A stretch of 64,000 bases of DNA from contig PYVY01000015.1 of the NCBI GenBank assembly GCA_003056425.1, forward strand, positions 1 to 64,000, given 5' to 3'. Position 1 is the first letter of the stretch, and every line of letters begins with the position of its first letter. The stretch comes from Alteromonas indica (lineage in GTDB: Bacteria; Pseudomonadota; Gammaproteobacteria; Enterobacterales; Alteromonadaceae). The translations under genes were made by a program, and so were the position numbers. A model generated the notes under the pieces. The model did no database searches, was not told where the DNA came from, and was given only the letters and a program-made list of their open reading frames with translations. Positions 1 to 8,791 of this stretch are shown piece by piece.

Positions 1-134
1 TAATGCCTGGTGACAACCTGAAGTTCGTAGTAGAACTGATTGCTCCTATCGCGATGGACGAAGGTCTGCGCTTTGCAATCCGTGAAGGTGGTCGTACAGT
101 AGGTGCTGGTGTTGTTTCTAAGATTATCGACTAA
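1..134 (+). CDS. tuf: Elongation factor Tu, C-terminal fragment
   Basis: The window opens inside a reading frame whose last 44 codons match the end of EF-Tu domain III, including [25 protein letters not shown] and the terminal VSKIID. EF-Tu is the GTPase that brings aminoacyl-tRNA to the ribosome in the cytoplasm. Only the 3' end is visible; the rest lies upstream of the window, so whether this is the tufA or tufB copy cannot be told. A rho-independent terminator follows 25 bases after the stop codon, so this is the last gene of its operon. Confidence 0.95.
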   Translation, partial: MPGDNLKFVVELIAPIAMDEGLRFAIREGGRTVGAGVVSKIID

Positions 135-159
135 TCTGCCACTTCATTAGTACAACAAG

Positions 160-184
160 AAGGTCGCGTAAGCGGCCTTTTTTT
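160..184 (+). terminator. Rho-independent terminator of tuf
   Basis: An inverted repeat with arms AAGGTCGC and GCGGCCTT around a GTAA loop is followed directly by a run of T. It lies just after the tuf stop codon. Confidence 0.85.
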
Positions 185-371
185 ATGCCTGAAATTTACT
201 ACCCCATCTGCTGGCTCCCTCTTTGCTAAGCGCCCCCCTTAGCATAATCAGTATTAAATACCATCTTACACCGTTATTTCCCTCTGTTTTGTGCATAACT
301 AGGGGGATCTCCCTATAGGAAAACAGTCTGGCTCAGGTGATGCTGAGCATACTGGTTTACAGGGGCCCATA

Positions 372-917
372 ATGAAACAAATAATGGTCATAATGTGCAG
401 TCTACTCTTATCGCTGACGGCGCAGGCTGAAGTACTTACCTATAAGTTGGATACGCACAACTGGGCGCAAAACACCACGCCACTTTGCCACGCTAACTCG
501 CCAGGCACATGTGTAGTAGACCCAGATAGATGGCACTTGTTTATCCCGAGTCCGACGCCGTTAGCATCTGTTGCGCTAAAGCCAGATACGTTCAAGTCCA
601 CCGCGTATCAGCGCGCAGCATTGGACCGTTATTTTCAGCCACCTTCGTTAAATCACTACGCGTTTCTGGCGACAATGCAGCTTGCCCCTAATCCCCACCA
701 TCAGTGGCATGTAGAGCGCATCGCCGTGGCCCGACCACAACAGAGCAACGTACTGTGTAGCCTCCTTCAGGTCGAAAATCCCTGTCATCAGAGTGCATAC
801 AGTGTAAGTAAATCACTGGCTACTTCCCAGGTTTCGGCGCCGCTGTTAGCGATGCTTATGATCCCTGTGTTGGTGGTATCTTTCTACCGCAGAGAGTCTG
901 CGCCCGGTATTCGCTGA
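372..917 (+). CDS. Small exported protein with a C-terminal membrane segment
   Basis: I do not recognise this 181-residue protein. It starts with a clear Sec signal peptide (residues 1-19, cleavage likely after AQA). The mature part has two cysteine pairs, PLC...GTC near residues 38-46 and VLC...NPC near 128-137, which could form disulfides in the periplasm. Residues about 154-170 are hydrophobic and followed by basic SFYRRE, so the protein is probably anchored by its C-terminus in the inner membrane or carries a sorting tail. It stands alone between the tuf terminator and a convergent signalling operon. No function can be assigned. Confidence 0.6.
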   Translation: MKQIMVIMCSLLLSLTAQAEVLTYKLDTHNWAQNTTPLCHANSPGTCVVDPDRWHLFIPSPTPLASVALKPDTFKSTAYQRAALDRYFQPPSLNHYAFLATMQLAPNPHHQWHVERIAVARPQQSNVLCSLLQVENPCHQSAYSVSKSLATSQVSAPLLAMLMIPVLVVSFYRRESAPGIR

Positions 918-959
918 CAGGTATATACCGGTAAAGACAATTTCCCTATGTCATACTTC

Positions 960-980
960 GCGCAGGGATGCGCACTTTTT
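960..980 (+). terminator. Possible terminator after the exported protein
   Basis: A short hairpin, GCGCA-GGGA-TGCGC, is followed by AC and five T. It lies 43 bases after the stop codon of the gene ending at 917. The stem is only 5 bp, so this is a weak call. Confidence 0.4.
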
Positions 981-1014
981 ACTCCATTTACTTCTACCGA
1001 ATATGTACACACCG

Positions 1015-1641
1015 CTATTCCAGTAAGCCAGCTTTGCCAGCGAGCCTGACCAGTTCTGCCGAACTTTTTATATTGAGTTTACGGTAAATATTACTGCGAT
1101 GATTTTCAGCAGTTTTAAGGCTCATATCCAGTAGGTGAGCTATATGCTTACTGGTATGGCCTGCTGCCACCAGAAAGAAAACTTCCCGTTCACGTCGGGT
1201 AAGGGTGGTGAGTGGGCTAGCATAAGAGGGAGGCGGTTTGCCGGTGGTTAAGCCACTATGCTCAAAGCACGGCCGGCCAGCAGCCACCTTATGAATTGCA
1301 TCAATAAGTGCCTCTTGCGACGATTCTTTCAAAATATAACCCATTGCGCCTGCTCCCTGCATCGCCTCGATATACTCAATTTCATTGTGCATAGAGAGCA
1401 CTAAAATTTTAGCATCGCTGCGCTGAGCCAGAATCTTGTCGATAGCGACTAAGCCACTCATTCGGGGCATTGAAATATCCATCAGAATAACGTCCGGAGA
1501 CAAGCGTATTACCAGCTCCAACAGAGCTACACCATCCGCGCACTCACCGATCACATCAAGCGAAGCGTCAGTCTGAAGCATGCTAATGATGCCCTGGCGC
1601 ATTAAGACATGGTCATCTGCCAGCACAATAGATATTTTCAT
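1015..1641 (-). CDS. NarL/FixJ-family response regulator
   Basis: This 208-residue cytoplasmic regulator has an N-terminal receiver domain (about 3-120) with acidic residues ADD near position 8, the phospho-acceptor Asp55 in ILMDISMP, and the conserved Lys in ILKES. A LuxR-type helix-turn-helix (about 145-205) follows, beginning LTRREREV and with the recognition region KTAENHRSNIYRKL. It is the last gene of a five-gene minus-strand operon, and its ATG overlaps the stop codon of the upstream histidine kinase by four bases, which argues for translational coupling and a cognate pair. The target promoters are unknown; autoregulation of the cassette is possible. Confidence 0.9.
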   Translation of the reverse strand: MKISIVLADDHVLMRQGIISMLQTDASLDVIGECADGVALLELVIRLSPDVILMDISMPRMSGLVAIDKILAQRSDAKILVLSMHNEIEYIEAMQGAGAMGYILKESSQEALIDAIHKVAAGRPCFEHSGLTTGKPPPSYASPLTTLTRREREVFFLVAAGHTSKHIAHLLDMSLKTAENHRSNIYRKLNIKSSAELVRLAGKAGLLE

Positions 1642-2339
1642 ATCGGCACCGTAATAATAATATGCGTCCCCTGACCAGGCGCAGTATCTATCTGTAGCGA
1701 TGCGTTAAACGCCTTCGCACGATCTTCAATACTGCTTAATCCAATACCAGGTTTAATCTGTTGTCTGGCAAAACCACAGCCGTCGTCATTGATCTGCATC
1801 CGAACAATATTGTGATGATATTGTACCGACACCTGTACAACGGTTGCGCCGGCATGCTTGACTGAATTTGTCAGCGCTTCCTGGGCTATGCGAAATAGCA
1901 AAACCCCCACCTGTTTGCTTAGTTCCTCGGGCGTGTCTATCGAGCAGGTATAATGAATGTTTTCGTGGCCTAACACACTTCTGCAAAGCCAGTTCATTGC
2001 CGGTTTTAAGCCAAGATCGTCCAGTAAGGTAGGGCTCATCAATCTGGATAGCTGACGCACATCCGCCAGCGCCATCTTAGCTATCTCGTGGAGTTCGTGC
2101 AGCTCAGAGTGTTCAGAATCTCTCTCGCTTAAATCGTGTAGCCGGCGGGTGAGGTTGGTTAGCAGTTGTCCTACGCCATCGTGTAATTCACGTGATAACC
2201 GGGCTTTCTCAGCCTCCTGCTGCGCCCATAAACGCTTGGCCAAGCCGGTAAGCGAGGCCTGCTCCTGGTCAAGCTGCACTTTGAGGCTTTGCTGCAATGT
2301 ATGGATATCTTGCAGCGCCTGGCTGATATCGTTATTCAA
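1638..2339 (-). CDS. Soluble histidine kinase of the NarX/DegS (HisKA_3) type
   Basis: This 233-residue kinase has no membrane segment and no recognisable sensor domain. An N-terminal coiled coil (about 5-45) leads to the HisKA_3 dimerisation helix with the phospho-acceptor His53 in SRELHDGVGQ. A HATPase_c domain follows (about 140-233), with the N box around EALTNSVKHA and G boxes DDGCGF and GIGLSSI. The start is TTG at 2339, supported by a GAGG seven bases upstream; the first 8 bases overlap the end of the Ser/Thr kinase gene. It should phosphorylate the regulator encoded just downstream. Without its own sensor, its input probably comes through a protein partner, and the kinase or FHA protein of the same operon are the obvious candidates (inference). 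Confidence 0.88.
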   Translation of the reverse strand: MNNDISQALQDIHTLQQSLKVQLDQEQASLTGLAKRLWAQQEAEKARLSRELHDGVGQLLTNLTRRLHDLSERDSEHSELHELHEIAKMALADVRQLSRLMSPTLLDDLGLKPAMNWLCRSVLGHENIHYTCSIDTPEELSKQVGVLLFRIAQEALTNSVKHAGATVVQVSVQYHHNIVRMQINDDGCGFARQQIKPGIGLSSIEDRAKAFNASLQIDTAPGQGTHIIITVPI

Positions 2340-5300
2340 TATAGGCCTCTGTATAATTGTTGCTTTGCAGCTCAGGAAGCGTAGCTAGCCAGATTGCCTG
2401 CAACGTATCCTTTAGCGGTTTGCTATCAGGGATAACAGCATAATAGATATGGTTACGCCAGTATTCAGGGTAGCGAGCTAACACTTGCTTAAGTTGAGGT
2501 TTCGCATACGCATTGGCATGGCGGGCCTGCAAATATAACCACTGCAAATGGGTTTCATAAAATGCTGCATCATTAAGAACCGTCGCCCGCTGAATTGCGT
2601 AGCTGTCGGCCGGAAGATTAAACCGCTCTTGCATATCAAGCAGAATCTTTAGTTCGGTAATACGCGGCAAATGTTCAATGGCTATCAGGCTAAGGTACTC
2701 AGTATGTTGCTCGTGAATACGCTCACCCTGATGGTATGCCAGGGCCAGTTTAAGCCAGCGATAAACAGCCCGCTGTTCGTAACTGCCGTTCCCCATGTCT
2801 GCGGCAATACTATTAAGTCTGTTTTCGGCACACTGCCATGCGGCGGTTTTTAAACACACCTCGGCCATCCATAGGTTGCTTTCAACCCAGGCTTTGGGAT
2901 CATTGGTTTTTTTTGCCAGGCTCTGGGCGCCCTCAGCATGGCGTAGAGCCTGGGTTACTTTGCCATTGGCAAAATGATAATAGCTCAGCAGTAAATGCTG
3001 ATATAGCTGCTCTTGTTCAAAAGGTGAGGTAATAATGTTGGTTAGCTCGCGTAATTGACGCGATACACTGCCAATATCGCCCTTAATCAGGCCTAACTGA
3101 ACCAGGTGTTGGCGGGTGCGTAATTGATGGCTCATATCATTGTTCTGCGTAAACAGGGTCAGTGCCTGCTGCCAGTAAATTTGAGCTAGTGCAATATCGC
3201 CAGTGAGAAAGTGCATATACGCCACGTTACTCATACTTTCTGCCTGTAGCGAGGTATCGGCTACATTCAGGCGCAGGTCTAGCCCCTGTTGATAATAAAC
3301 CAGCGCCTGGGTGTACAATCCCTGCTCTTCATATAAAAAACCCAGTGTATCTAATATATGGGCTTGTTCAGGGGCATTGTGCTGGCTCTCAACTAACGTC
3401 AGTGCCTCCTGTAAGCTGTTTTCAGCGAGCCTGAACTGCCCCCTGATAGACGCCACAATCGCCATATTCGCCAGGGTTTTCGCCCGTTCATCGGGTTGTG
3501 ATTCTGCCTGGCGCAGCGTTAGTGCGTCTGTAAAATAACGCATGGCCTCGTCGTATTGGGCCAGCCTGAGGTGGCCAATACCAAACGCATTAAGTATCAG
3601 GCTTTCACCCTGCTTATCGTTTACCCGCCGAAAGGTTACCAGTGCCCGGGTCAAAGTGTTGTCCAGCGCTTCTGTTATATCGCCCTGCATAATCTGCAGG
3701 CGGGCCAGCGCAAACCATAAGTATCCATCGTTAGGGCGTAGCGTCAGCGCCTGCTGATAATTTTTCATCGCAGCTTGCGGTTGGTTTGCCCATACGTTGA
3801 CCTTTGCTTGGGCCACCAGAAGCTCGGGACGCTCTGGAAAAGCGCGAATTAACGCGCCAATACTTTGTACCGCCAGTGGTAAATTATCGTCCAGCTGTGC
3901 GTTAAGTAAATTGGCCTTAAGCGCCCAGAACTGATGCAGGCCCGGCAGCTCACGCAAGGCTGCCAGTGTATTGCGGGCGTCTACTATATCACCACTATCC
4001 GCCGCCTGTTGCGCACTAAATAATAACGCTTGCGGCGAATGGGAGGGCATAACGAGAGCTTCATCGCTATCGGTGAGGGGCTCTGCAAAGCGCATTTCAG
4101 GTAACGTAATAGGGGTGTCGAGCTTAGCAAACAAGGTGCGGGTAAGGGTATCGGCAAAGCTTTGCAGGCCATTCGCCAGCGTGGCGCTGGCCACTTGATG
4201 GGATACGGTAAAAATTTCTTCATTGCCAGGCATAGCAGTGGCGGTAGCATGCACCAGGTATAGGCCAGTATTTGCTGGAGTTAGCTCCAGCGTAATGACT
4301 AAGTCAGCGCCCAAAGTACTGGCAACATCGACCCGGTCCTGGGCGTTAGCCAGAGGGTTTAGCGCCATATTGGTAATCAAGGTGTCGGTATGCTGGGCAT
4401 CAATCAAGGCTATATCCGGATGCAGGGACAGAGGATAACGCAATAGTTTTGCGACCGTACGCAATAACGGATAGCCGTCAGCATGTATTAATGCCACCTG
4501 ACGCGTGGTTGGGGTAAGGTCATCGCGCGGCGAAGAGGGTTGCAGGGCGAGCCAAAGCGTCAGGCAGGTCAACAGTGCCAGGGTTGTAGTGATGGTCCAG
4601 AAGCGGGGAGGGGGCAAAAAACCTGGAGGATTATCTACCCACCGACCTAAAACTGGTCGCCGGGTTGGCTGAACCGCGCATAGCTGGTTTACTCTTCGCC
4701 GGGTTCGCCACCGCCAGAAGCGGTGAGCGGCAGAGTCGTGGGGCGTCGATACGGCCTGCAGGATATCCTGCAGTACCCGACCTGCACTGAAGGTATCGGA
4801 TTGCGGATGGGGCCTACCGGTAGCTATCACTTCCGGCGCACTGTAGCGGGGGTGACCACTGGTTTGTCCGGCTGTATGCAAACTTCGACCTATGCCAAAG
4901 TCAATAAGTAGTAAATCTTCGTTTTCGGTAACCAGCAGGTTGTCCGGCTTGATATCGCCATGCAGTATGCCCGCCGACTGGCAGGCCATAACGGCTTGTG
5001 CGAGTTGCGCTTCCCAGCGTCGATAAAGCACCGCCGAAACCCCACCAGACAACCTTTGCGCCAGCAGTTCTCCCGGTATATACGTCATCGTGAAAAACGC
5101 ATCCTGGCCATCGCAATACACATCATGCACGCGGATAATATTCGGATGCTGCAGGGAGCGCGAGATCAACACTTCATTGCGTAGCGTTTGCATACTTAAG
5201 GGGGCAGCGACCGCACCGGGCAATAACTTGATAGCCACCGTGGTATCGAGTAGTTCATCATGCGCTTGATAAACGCATGCCTGAGCGCCCTTACCCAACT

Positions 5301-5418
5301 GCGAAATAATAGTAAAACGATTCGCCAGCAGAGTACCCGGGGGGAGCATGGTTCCGCTGTGTAAGGTCACAGTTTCTAAAGATGTTGGTGTGGACGGTAA
5401 AACAGTATGCCCGTTCAC
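2332..5418 (-). CDS. Transmembrane Ser/Thr protein kinase with C-terminal TPR repeats
   Basis: This 1028-residue protein begins with a Hanks-type kinase domain (about 31-260): glycine-rich LGKGAQACV, the VAIK lysine, a C-helix Glu in RNEVLIS, catalytic Asp155 in HGDIKPDN, DFG, and an APE motif. The usual Arg of HRD is Gly, so it is a non-RD kinase. One membrane helix lies at about 273-293. The rest, roughly 300-1028, would be extracytoplasmic and contains many tetratricopeptide-like repeats between about 480 and 820. The start is GTG at 5418, with GAGGT seven bases upstream. It is followed, with an 8-base overlap, by the histidine kinase gene, and preceded by the FHA-GAF gene, a typical reader of phosphothreonine. 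The likely role is a sensor kinase at the inner membrane; the signal is unknown. Confidence 0.88.
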   Translation of the reverse strand: MNGHTVLPSTPTSLETVTLHSGTMLPPGTLLANRFTIISQLGKGAQACVYQAHDELLDTTVAIKLLPGAVAAPLSMQTLRNEVLISRSLQHPNIIRVHDVYCDGQDAFFTMTYIPGELLAQRLSGGVSAVLYRRWEAQLAQAVMACQSAGILHGDIKPDNLLVTENEDLLLIDFGIGRSLHTAGQTSGHPRYSAPEVIATGRPHPQSDTFSAGRVLQDILQAVSTPHDSAAHRFWRWRTRRRVNQLCAVQPTRRPVLGRWVDNPPGFLPPPRFWTITTTLALLTCLTLWLALQPSSPRDDLTPTTRQVALIHADGYPLLRTVAKLLRYPLSLHPDIALIDAQHTDTLITNMALNPLANAQDRVDVASTLGADLVITLELTPANTGLYLVHATATAMPGNEEIFTVSHQVASATLANGLQSFADTLTRTLFAKLDTPITLPEMRFAEPLTDSDEALVMPSHSPQALLFSAQQAADSGDIVDARNTLAALRELPGLHQFWALKANLLNAQLDDNLPLAVQSIGALIRAFPERPELLVAQAKVNVWANQPQAAMKNYQQALTLRPNDGYLWFALARLQIMQGDITEALDNTLTRALVTFRRVNDKQGESLILNAFGIGHLRLAQYDEAMRYFTDALTLRQAESQPDERAKTLANMAIVASIRGQFRLAENSLQEALTLVESQHNAPEQAHILDTLGFLYEEQGLYTQALVYYQQGLDLRLNVADTSLQAESMSNVAYMHFLTGDIALAQIYWQQALTLFTQNNDMSHQLRTRQHLVQLGLIKGDIGSVSRQLRELTNIITSPFEQEQLYQHLLLSYYHFANGKVTQALRHAEGAQSLAKKTNDPKAWVESNLWMAEVCLKTAAWQCAENRLNSIAADMGNGSYEQRAVYRWLKLALAYHQGERIHEQHTEYLSLIAIEHLPRITELKILLDMQERFNLPADSYAIQRATVLNDAAFYETHLQWLYLQARHANAYAKPQLKQVLARYPEYWRNHIYYAVIPDSKPLKDTLQAIWLATLPELQSNNYTEAYIE

Positions 5419-5578
5419 TAAGTTACCTCACAACGTACAAACAGTTTCGGCGGGCGTCGTGAAGAGCGCCCGTTAGTACTGAACAATTAGTATCCATATA
5501 CAGGCAAGTATAGCACCAAGTGATCCTGGTAACCGCTCCGCTCCGCCACGCCAGTCTATTAGGGCTGGTGGTTGAACC

Positions 5579-6454
5579 TTATATTGTATTGGTATCGAGA
5601 GCCCCCTTTTCGGCGCTCACCACTATGCGTGTAAGTGCATCAATTTTACGCTCAATCGTCAGCAACTGAATGCGGCAAACCAGTAAACTGGCCAACCGGC
5701 AGACCAGGGCAATATCTGTGTCGGTGAAATAACACCGGGTAGTGATGGAGTCAGCGTATAACACGCCAATGGCAGTATCGTTAAGGATTAGCGGTACCGC
5801 CAGTGCAGCCTTGATATTGTAGCGAATAATACTTTGCTGATTGGCCAGCCCGGGCGCCTCACTTATATCGCCTACTGCCATAACAGCCTGCTTAGCCAGG
5901 CACTGCCTGATAAAACTACGGCTGCCAGTGAAACCATCCTCGCGCAGCCATTGTGGGTAGCTGGTGCTGATAGCCCCTATGCTCGGGTCACTTACCATAA
6001 TCGCTGCAGCCCTTTCGCAGCCCAAAGATTGCTGCATGCATTCCTGAGCCAGCAACAGCAGTGCCTGGCTGCTGGTACATCGCTGCAGTTGCTTACTATG
6101 CAACATTAGCTGTTGTTCGCGCCATACCTGGTGACTATCGGCGCGTAACACCTCGGCCGGTAATACGGGGGTGAGTTGGCACGCTACCGGGCCAAACATC
6201 ACACTGCTGGATTGCCCGATAATCAATCTTGAGACTGGCGAACCGCTGCTAAAGCAGCCACTGGAACTGGTATCGGTTAATGACCACAATGCATCATTCG
6301 TAGCTTGCAAACTAGCATGTAGGCGTGAAACCTGTGGGTGGGGGATAGTAATATCGGCTTGAGCCGCGCGCCCTACAGAGTAAGCTCGGCCTTCATACAA
6401 CAGGTGTTCACGCACACTACCATCAGGTTGGGTTACGGCAAGTTGAAGAGGCAT
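5579..6454 (-). CDS. FHA-GAF domain signalling protein
   Basis: The first 100 of 291 residues form a forkhead-associated domain, with SVGRAAQADI, the VSRLHA core and a following TSSSG segment, the classic phosphothreonine-binding residues. Residues about 120-275 form a GAF-like domain with the typical ending ALAVPLILND and GVLYADS. No output or membrane domain is present, so it probably acts as a cytoplasmic adaptor that binds phosphorylated partners and perhaps a small ligand. The start ATG has an AAGGAG nine bases upstream. It lies 160 bases upstream of the Ser/Thr kinase gene and 13 bases after the exported-protein gene. Binding to the neighbouring kinase is inferred from the operon. Confidence 0.85.
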   Translation of the reverse strand: MPLQLAVTQPDGSVREHLLYEGRAYSVGRAAQADITIPHPQVSRLHASLQATNDALWSLTDTSSSGCFSSGSPVSRLIIGQSSSVMFGPVACQLTPVLPAEVLRADSHQVWREQQLMLHSKQLQRCTSSQALLLLAQECMQQSLGCERAAAIMVSDPSIGAISTSYPQWLREDGFTGSRSFIRQCLAKQAVMAVGDISEAPGLANQQSIIRYNIKAALAVPLILNDTAIGVLYADSITTRCYFTDTDIALVCRLASLLVCRIQLLTIERKIDALTRIVVSAEKGALDTNTI

Positions 6455-6467
6455 TTGGTGGGGCTCC

Positions 6468-7307
6468 TTACAGAGTTCGTAAGCTATACCGCAAGGTATA
6501 CAACCGGGCTAATAATTCGCCCCGTACATTGGTAATCGCCCCGTCGGCGCGCCAGACATCCGGTATTACGCTACCGCTGGTATTTTCCAGTAAGGCAATC
6601 AGTTCATCTGTGGCCAGTAGCGCCGCTTGGTTATTCAGTAAGAGCAGCGCAGTTTGCAGCGACCGAAGTAAGGTATCCAGGGTGAGCGAGAGTGGCGCGG
6701 GGAGCAAATCCTGATTATCGTATATCGCATCGCTAAGGCGCTGTACCTTATGTCTGATGATAGCTTGCGGTGCGCGTGAATCGAGCAATATTATAAAGTC
6801 TGAAAAACGCCCTGTGCTACCTCGGGCGCGATAACTTCCGGCTGTGGTTAACGTGGTAATATCTTCAAAGGTCTCGCCGTCGTGAGAGGTGAACAAGCGC
6901 CATGCAATATTAGGGTCGTAGTGCAAAGCCTGGGTGTAGAGCTCGATGTTCGCGGCTCCAGCGAAGGCAAAACCCTGCTGCGGATAAGGGACCACAGAGA
7001 CCAACACGGGAAAGCCGCTTACAGCCGCCACAGAAGAGGGTAGGCGGTCAACAATACGCGGGTCGGTCGGGCTAAGCACTTGCGCCGTTAGCGAAAGATT
7101 GGCCGCGTGCAGGCCAATAGCCTGATCAAACTCTAAAGACACGGCAAGGTCCAGGGATGAGGGTAGGGTAAAACTGGCCTGAACCTGGTGGTTGCTAAAG
7201 GTAATGGTATTGGGGGTAATCACCTGGGCGCCCGCCCCGGGTATAAAGCACAGCAAAAAGGTACAAAGCACCAGTGAACTGCGGATCAAATCTGGTAAAG
7301 CTTTCAT
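6468..7307 (-). CDS. Exported protein of unknown function, first gene of the kinase operon
   Basis: I do not recognise the family of this 279-residue protein. A Sec signal peptide spans about 1-27 (cleavage near GAGA-Q). The mature N-terminal 160 residues look beta-rich, with repeated hydrophobic strands and an FTSHDGETFEDI stretch resembling extracellular beta-sandwich proteins. The last 90 residues are leucine-rich and probably helical. It has a GAGGCG ribosome site upstream of its ATG. It is the promoter-proximal gene of the Ser/Thr-kinase cassette, so a role as the periplasmic ligand or cofactor of the kinase's outer domain is possible, but this is only inferred from position. Confidence 0.6.
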   Translation of the reverse strand: MKALPDLIRSSLVLCTFLLCFIPGAGAQVITPNTITFSNHQVQASFTLPSSLDLAVSLEFDQAIGLHAANLSLTAQVLSPTDPRIVDRLPSSVAAVSGFPVLVSVVPYPQQGFAFAGAANIELYTQALHYDPNIAWRLFTSHDGETFEDITTLTTAGSYRARGSTGRFSDFIILLDSRAPQAIIRHKVQRLSDAIYDNQDLLPAPLSLTLDTLLRSLQTALLLLNNQAALLATDELIALLENTSGSVIPDVWRADGAITNVRGELLARLYTLRYSLRTL

Positions 7308-7687
7308 ATAAACGCGCCTCTCATAGCCTTGTATAAAAACTATACTAAAGTAGGGGGTTTATCAAACAAAAATAAAAACCTCGCTATTTCAATGGTTTTC
7401 CCATGGGGAGCCACCCAATATAAAGCTCCCGCCCGCGTTCGCTTAGCGATTAGTCCCATCGGGGGGTTAGCGGTATCTGCCCAGATTTAGGTTAGCCGTG
7501 CAGTATGCAATAACCAATATATTTACTCCTTAACAGCCGCTCACGCCTGCCAATATAGCGGTATTTCCCTGTTAGCTTCGGGCATAGCAGCCCCGGGTGC
7601 AACAAATCATTCATAATGATTAGTTAGCGTAGAGTAACAGGCCAGATAGGGCCGCTCGGCACGAAAAAACGCTAAATAGAGGATGTT
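7308..7687 (+). other. Divergent intergenic region
   Basis: This 380-base region separates the minus-strand kinase operon from the plus-strand HBM receptor gene and must hold both promoters. I see no small gene. A short inverted repeat, AATCAT-TCATA-ATGATT, lies at 7605-7621, about 70 bases upstream of the receptor gene, and could be a protein-binding site. No convincing -35/-10 pair was picked out. Confidence 0.4.
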
Positions 7688-8776
7688 ATGAAGTTAGATT
7701 CAATTAAATCCCGCCTGCTATTGATGACGTTAGTGTGTGTTATCGGCATGGCCATGCTGGTGGGTAGCCAGCATTTTTTCACCCAGAGGCTCGTCGCTGT
7801 GCATCAACAACGTGATCTATTACTTAGGCTGGGGCAGGATTTGTTACAAATGCGGCGGCACGAAAAGGACTTTTTACTACGCCAGCAGATGGACTATTAT
7901 CATCGTTTTAATCAACGAGCGGGGCAGTTTCTGCTACGTCTTAACCAGCTTAAACCGCTATTTGAATCCTATAATTTGCCCGCGCAGGACAATGCTAACC
8001 TGGCCCAAAGCATGCAAAATTACCAACGTTTGTTTAGCCAACTGGTAACACTACAAACTAAACTGGGTCTTACGCCAAACCAGGGTTTGCAAGGAAGCCT
8101 GGCAGAAATAGAACTGCAACTGGTGGAACAGGTGAATGCAACTAATCAAGCCGCTGCATTGCATTCGCTTACCCAGGCAAGGCTAGCTACGCGTGACTTT
8201 TTACTTACCCGCAAGCCTTTTTTTGAACACCAGTTTACCCAGTCACTTAAAGCGCTTAAGCAACAACCTGACTACATTCAGTCTAGGGTTTATCAAACCC
8301 GCGTCGCTGCATATGCGCAGACATTTGCGCAGCTTAGTAGCGCAGTCAGTAAAATGGGGGAGACGCATAACCAGGGTTTGCGTGGCCAGTTTCGTGCTCA
8401 GGCGCATCAGATGGAAGCTAATCTTAAATCTATTGATGATGCCCTCCAGCCCCTGATACAACAGCAGGAACGTCAGGTGAGAATTTACAGTATTTCTATT
8501 GCGTTGCTGACCTCTATAGTATTAATTCTACTATTGATTAAGAGTTTTGCTACGTTTCACAAAGCATTTTCTAATTTCGTGATGTTTTTTTATCGCTGCA
8601 AGAGGCAGTATCAGCATATAGATACCCGGCAACTTGGGTTTGCAGAGTTTAAGTCGCTGGCCGAATTGGCTAATGAGATGGTCGAGTCCCGGCGTGACAT
8701 GGAACAAAGGCTGGCCAGCGCAAACGCTCGGCTGGCGCGCGAGCGGGACCCATCGTTACCGGGCTCTTCAGATTAA
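7688..8776 (+). CDS. Membrane receptor with HBM-like sensor domain and no output domain
   Basis: The 362-residue protein has a membrane helix at about 10-30, a long all-helical periplasmic region (about 31-262), and a second membrane helix at about 263-285. The start of the sensor, with LQMRRHEKDFLLR, is characteristic of the helical bimodular (HBM) domain of chemoreceptors. After the second helix there are only about 75 residues, resembling a HAMP-like linker and a short coiled coil ending GSSD. There is no methyl-accepting domain, histidine kinase or GGDEF domain. The gene ends cleanly 15 bases before an aldo/keto reductase gene, so there is no sign of a broken longer gene. It could act by contacting a separate output protein. 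Confidence 0.75.
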   Translation: MKLDSIKSRLLLMTLVCVIGMAMLVGSQHFFTQRLVAVHQQRDLLLRLGQDLLQMRRHEKDFLLRQQMDYYHRFNQRAGQFLLRLNQLKPLFESYNLPAQDNANLAQSMQNYQRLFSQLVTLQTKLGLTPNQGLQGSLAEIELQLVEQVNATNQAAALHSLTQARLATRDFLLTRKPFFEHQFTQSLKALKQQPDYIQSRVYQTRVAAYAQTFAQLSSAVSKMGETHNQGLRGQFRAQAHQMEANLKSIDDALQPLIQQQERQVRIYSISIALLTSIVLILLLIKSFATFHKAFSNFVMFFYRCKRQYQHIDTRQLGFAEFKSLAELANEMVESRRDMEQRLASANARLARERDPSLPGSSD

Positions 8777-8791
8777 TTATTAAGGTGACAA

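Noticed and set aside
2332..5418. Ser/Thr kinase as a pseudokinase because of HGD in place of HRD
   Set aside because: The lysine, catalytic aspartate, asparagine, DFG and APE motifs are all present; only the Arg of HRD is replaced, as in other active bacterial kinases.
7605..7621. AATCAT-TCATA-ATGATT as a Fur box
   Set aside because: It lacks the extended GATAAT repeats of a Fur site, and the downstream genes have no link to iron.
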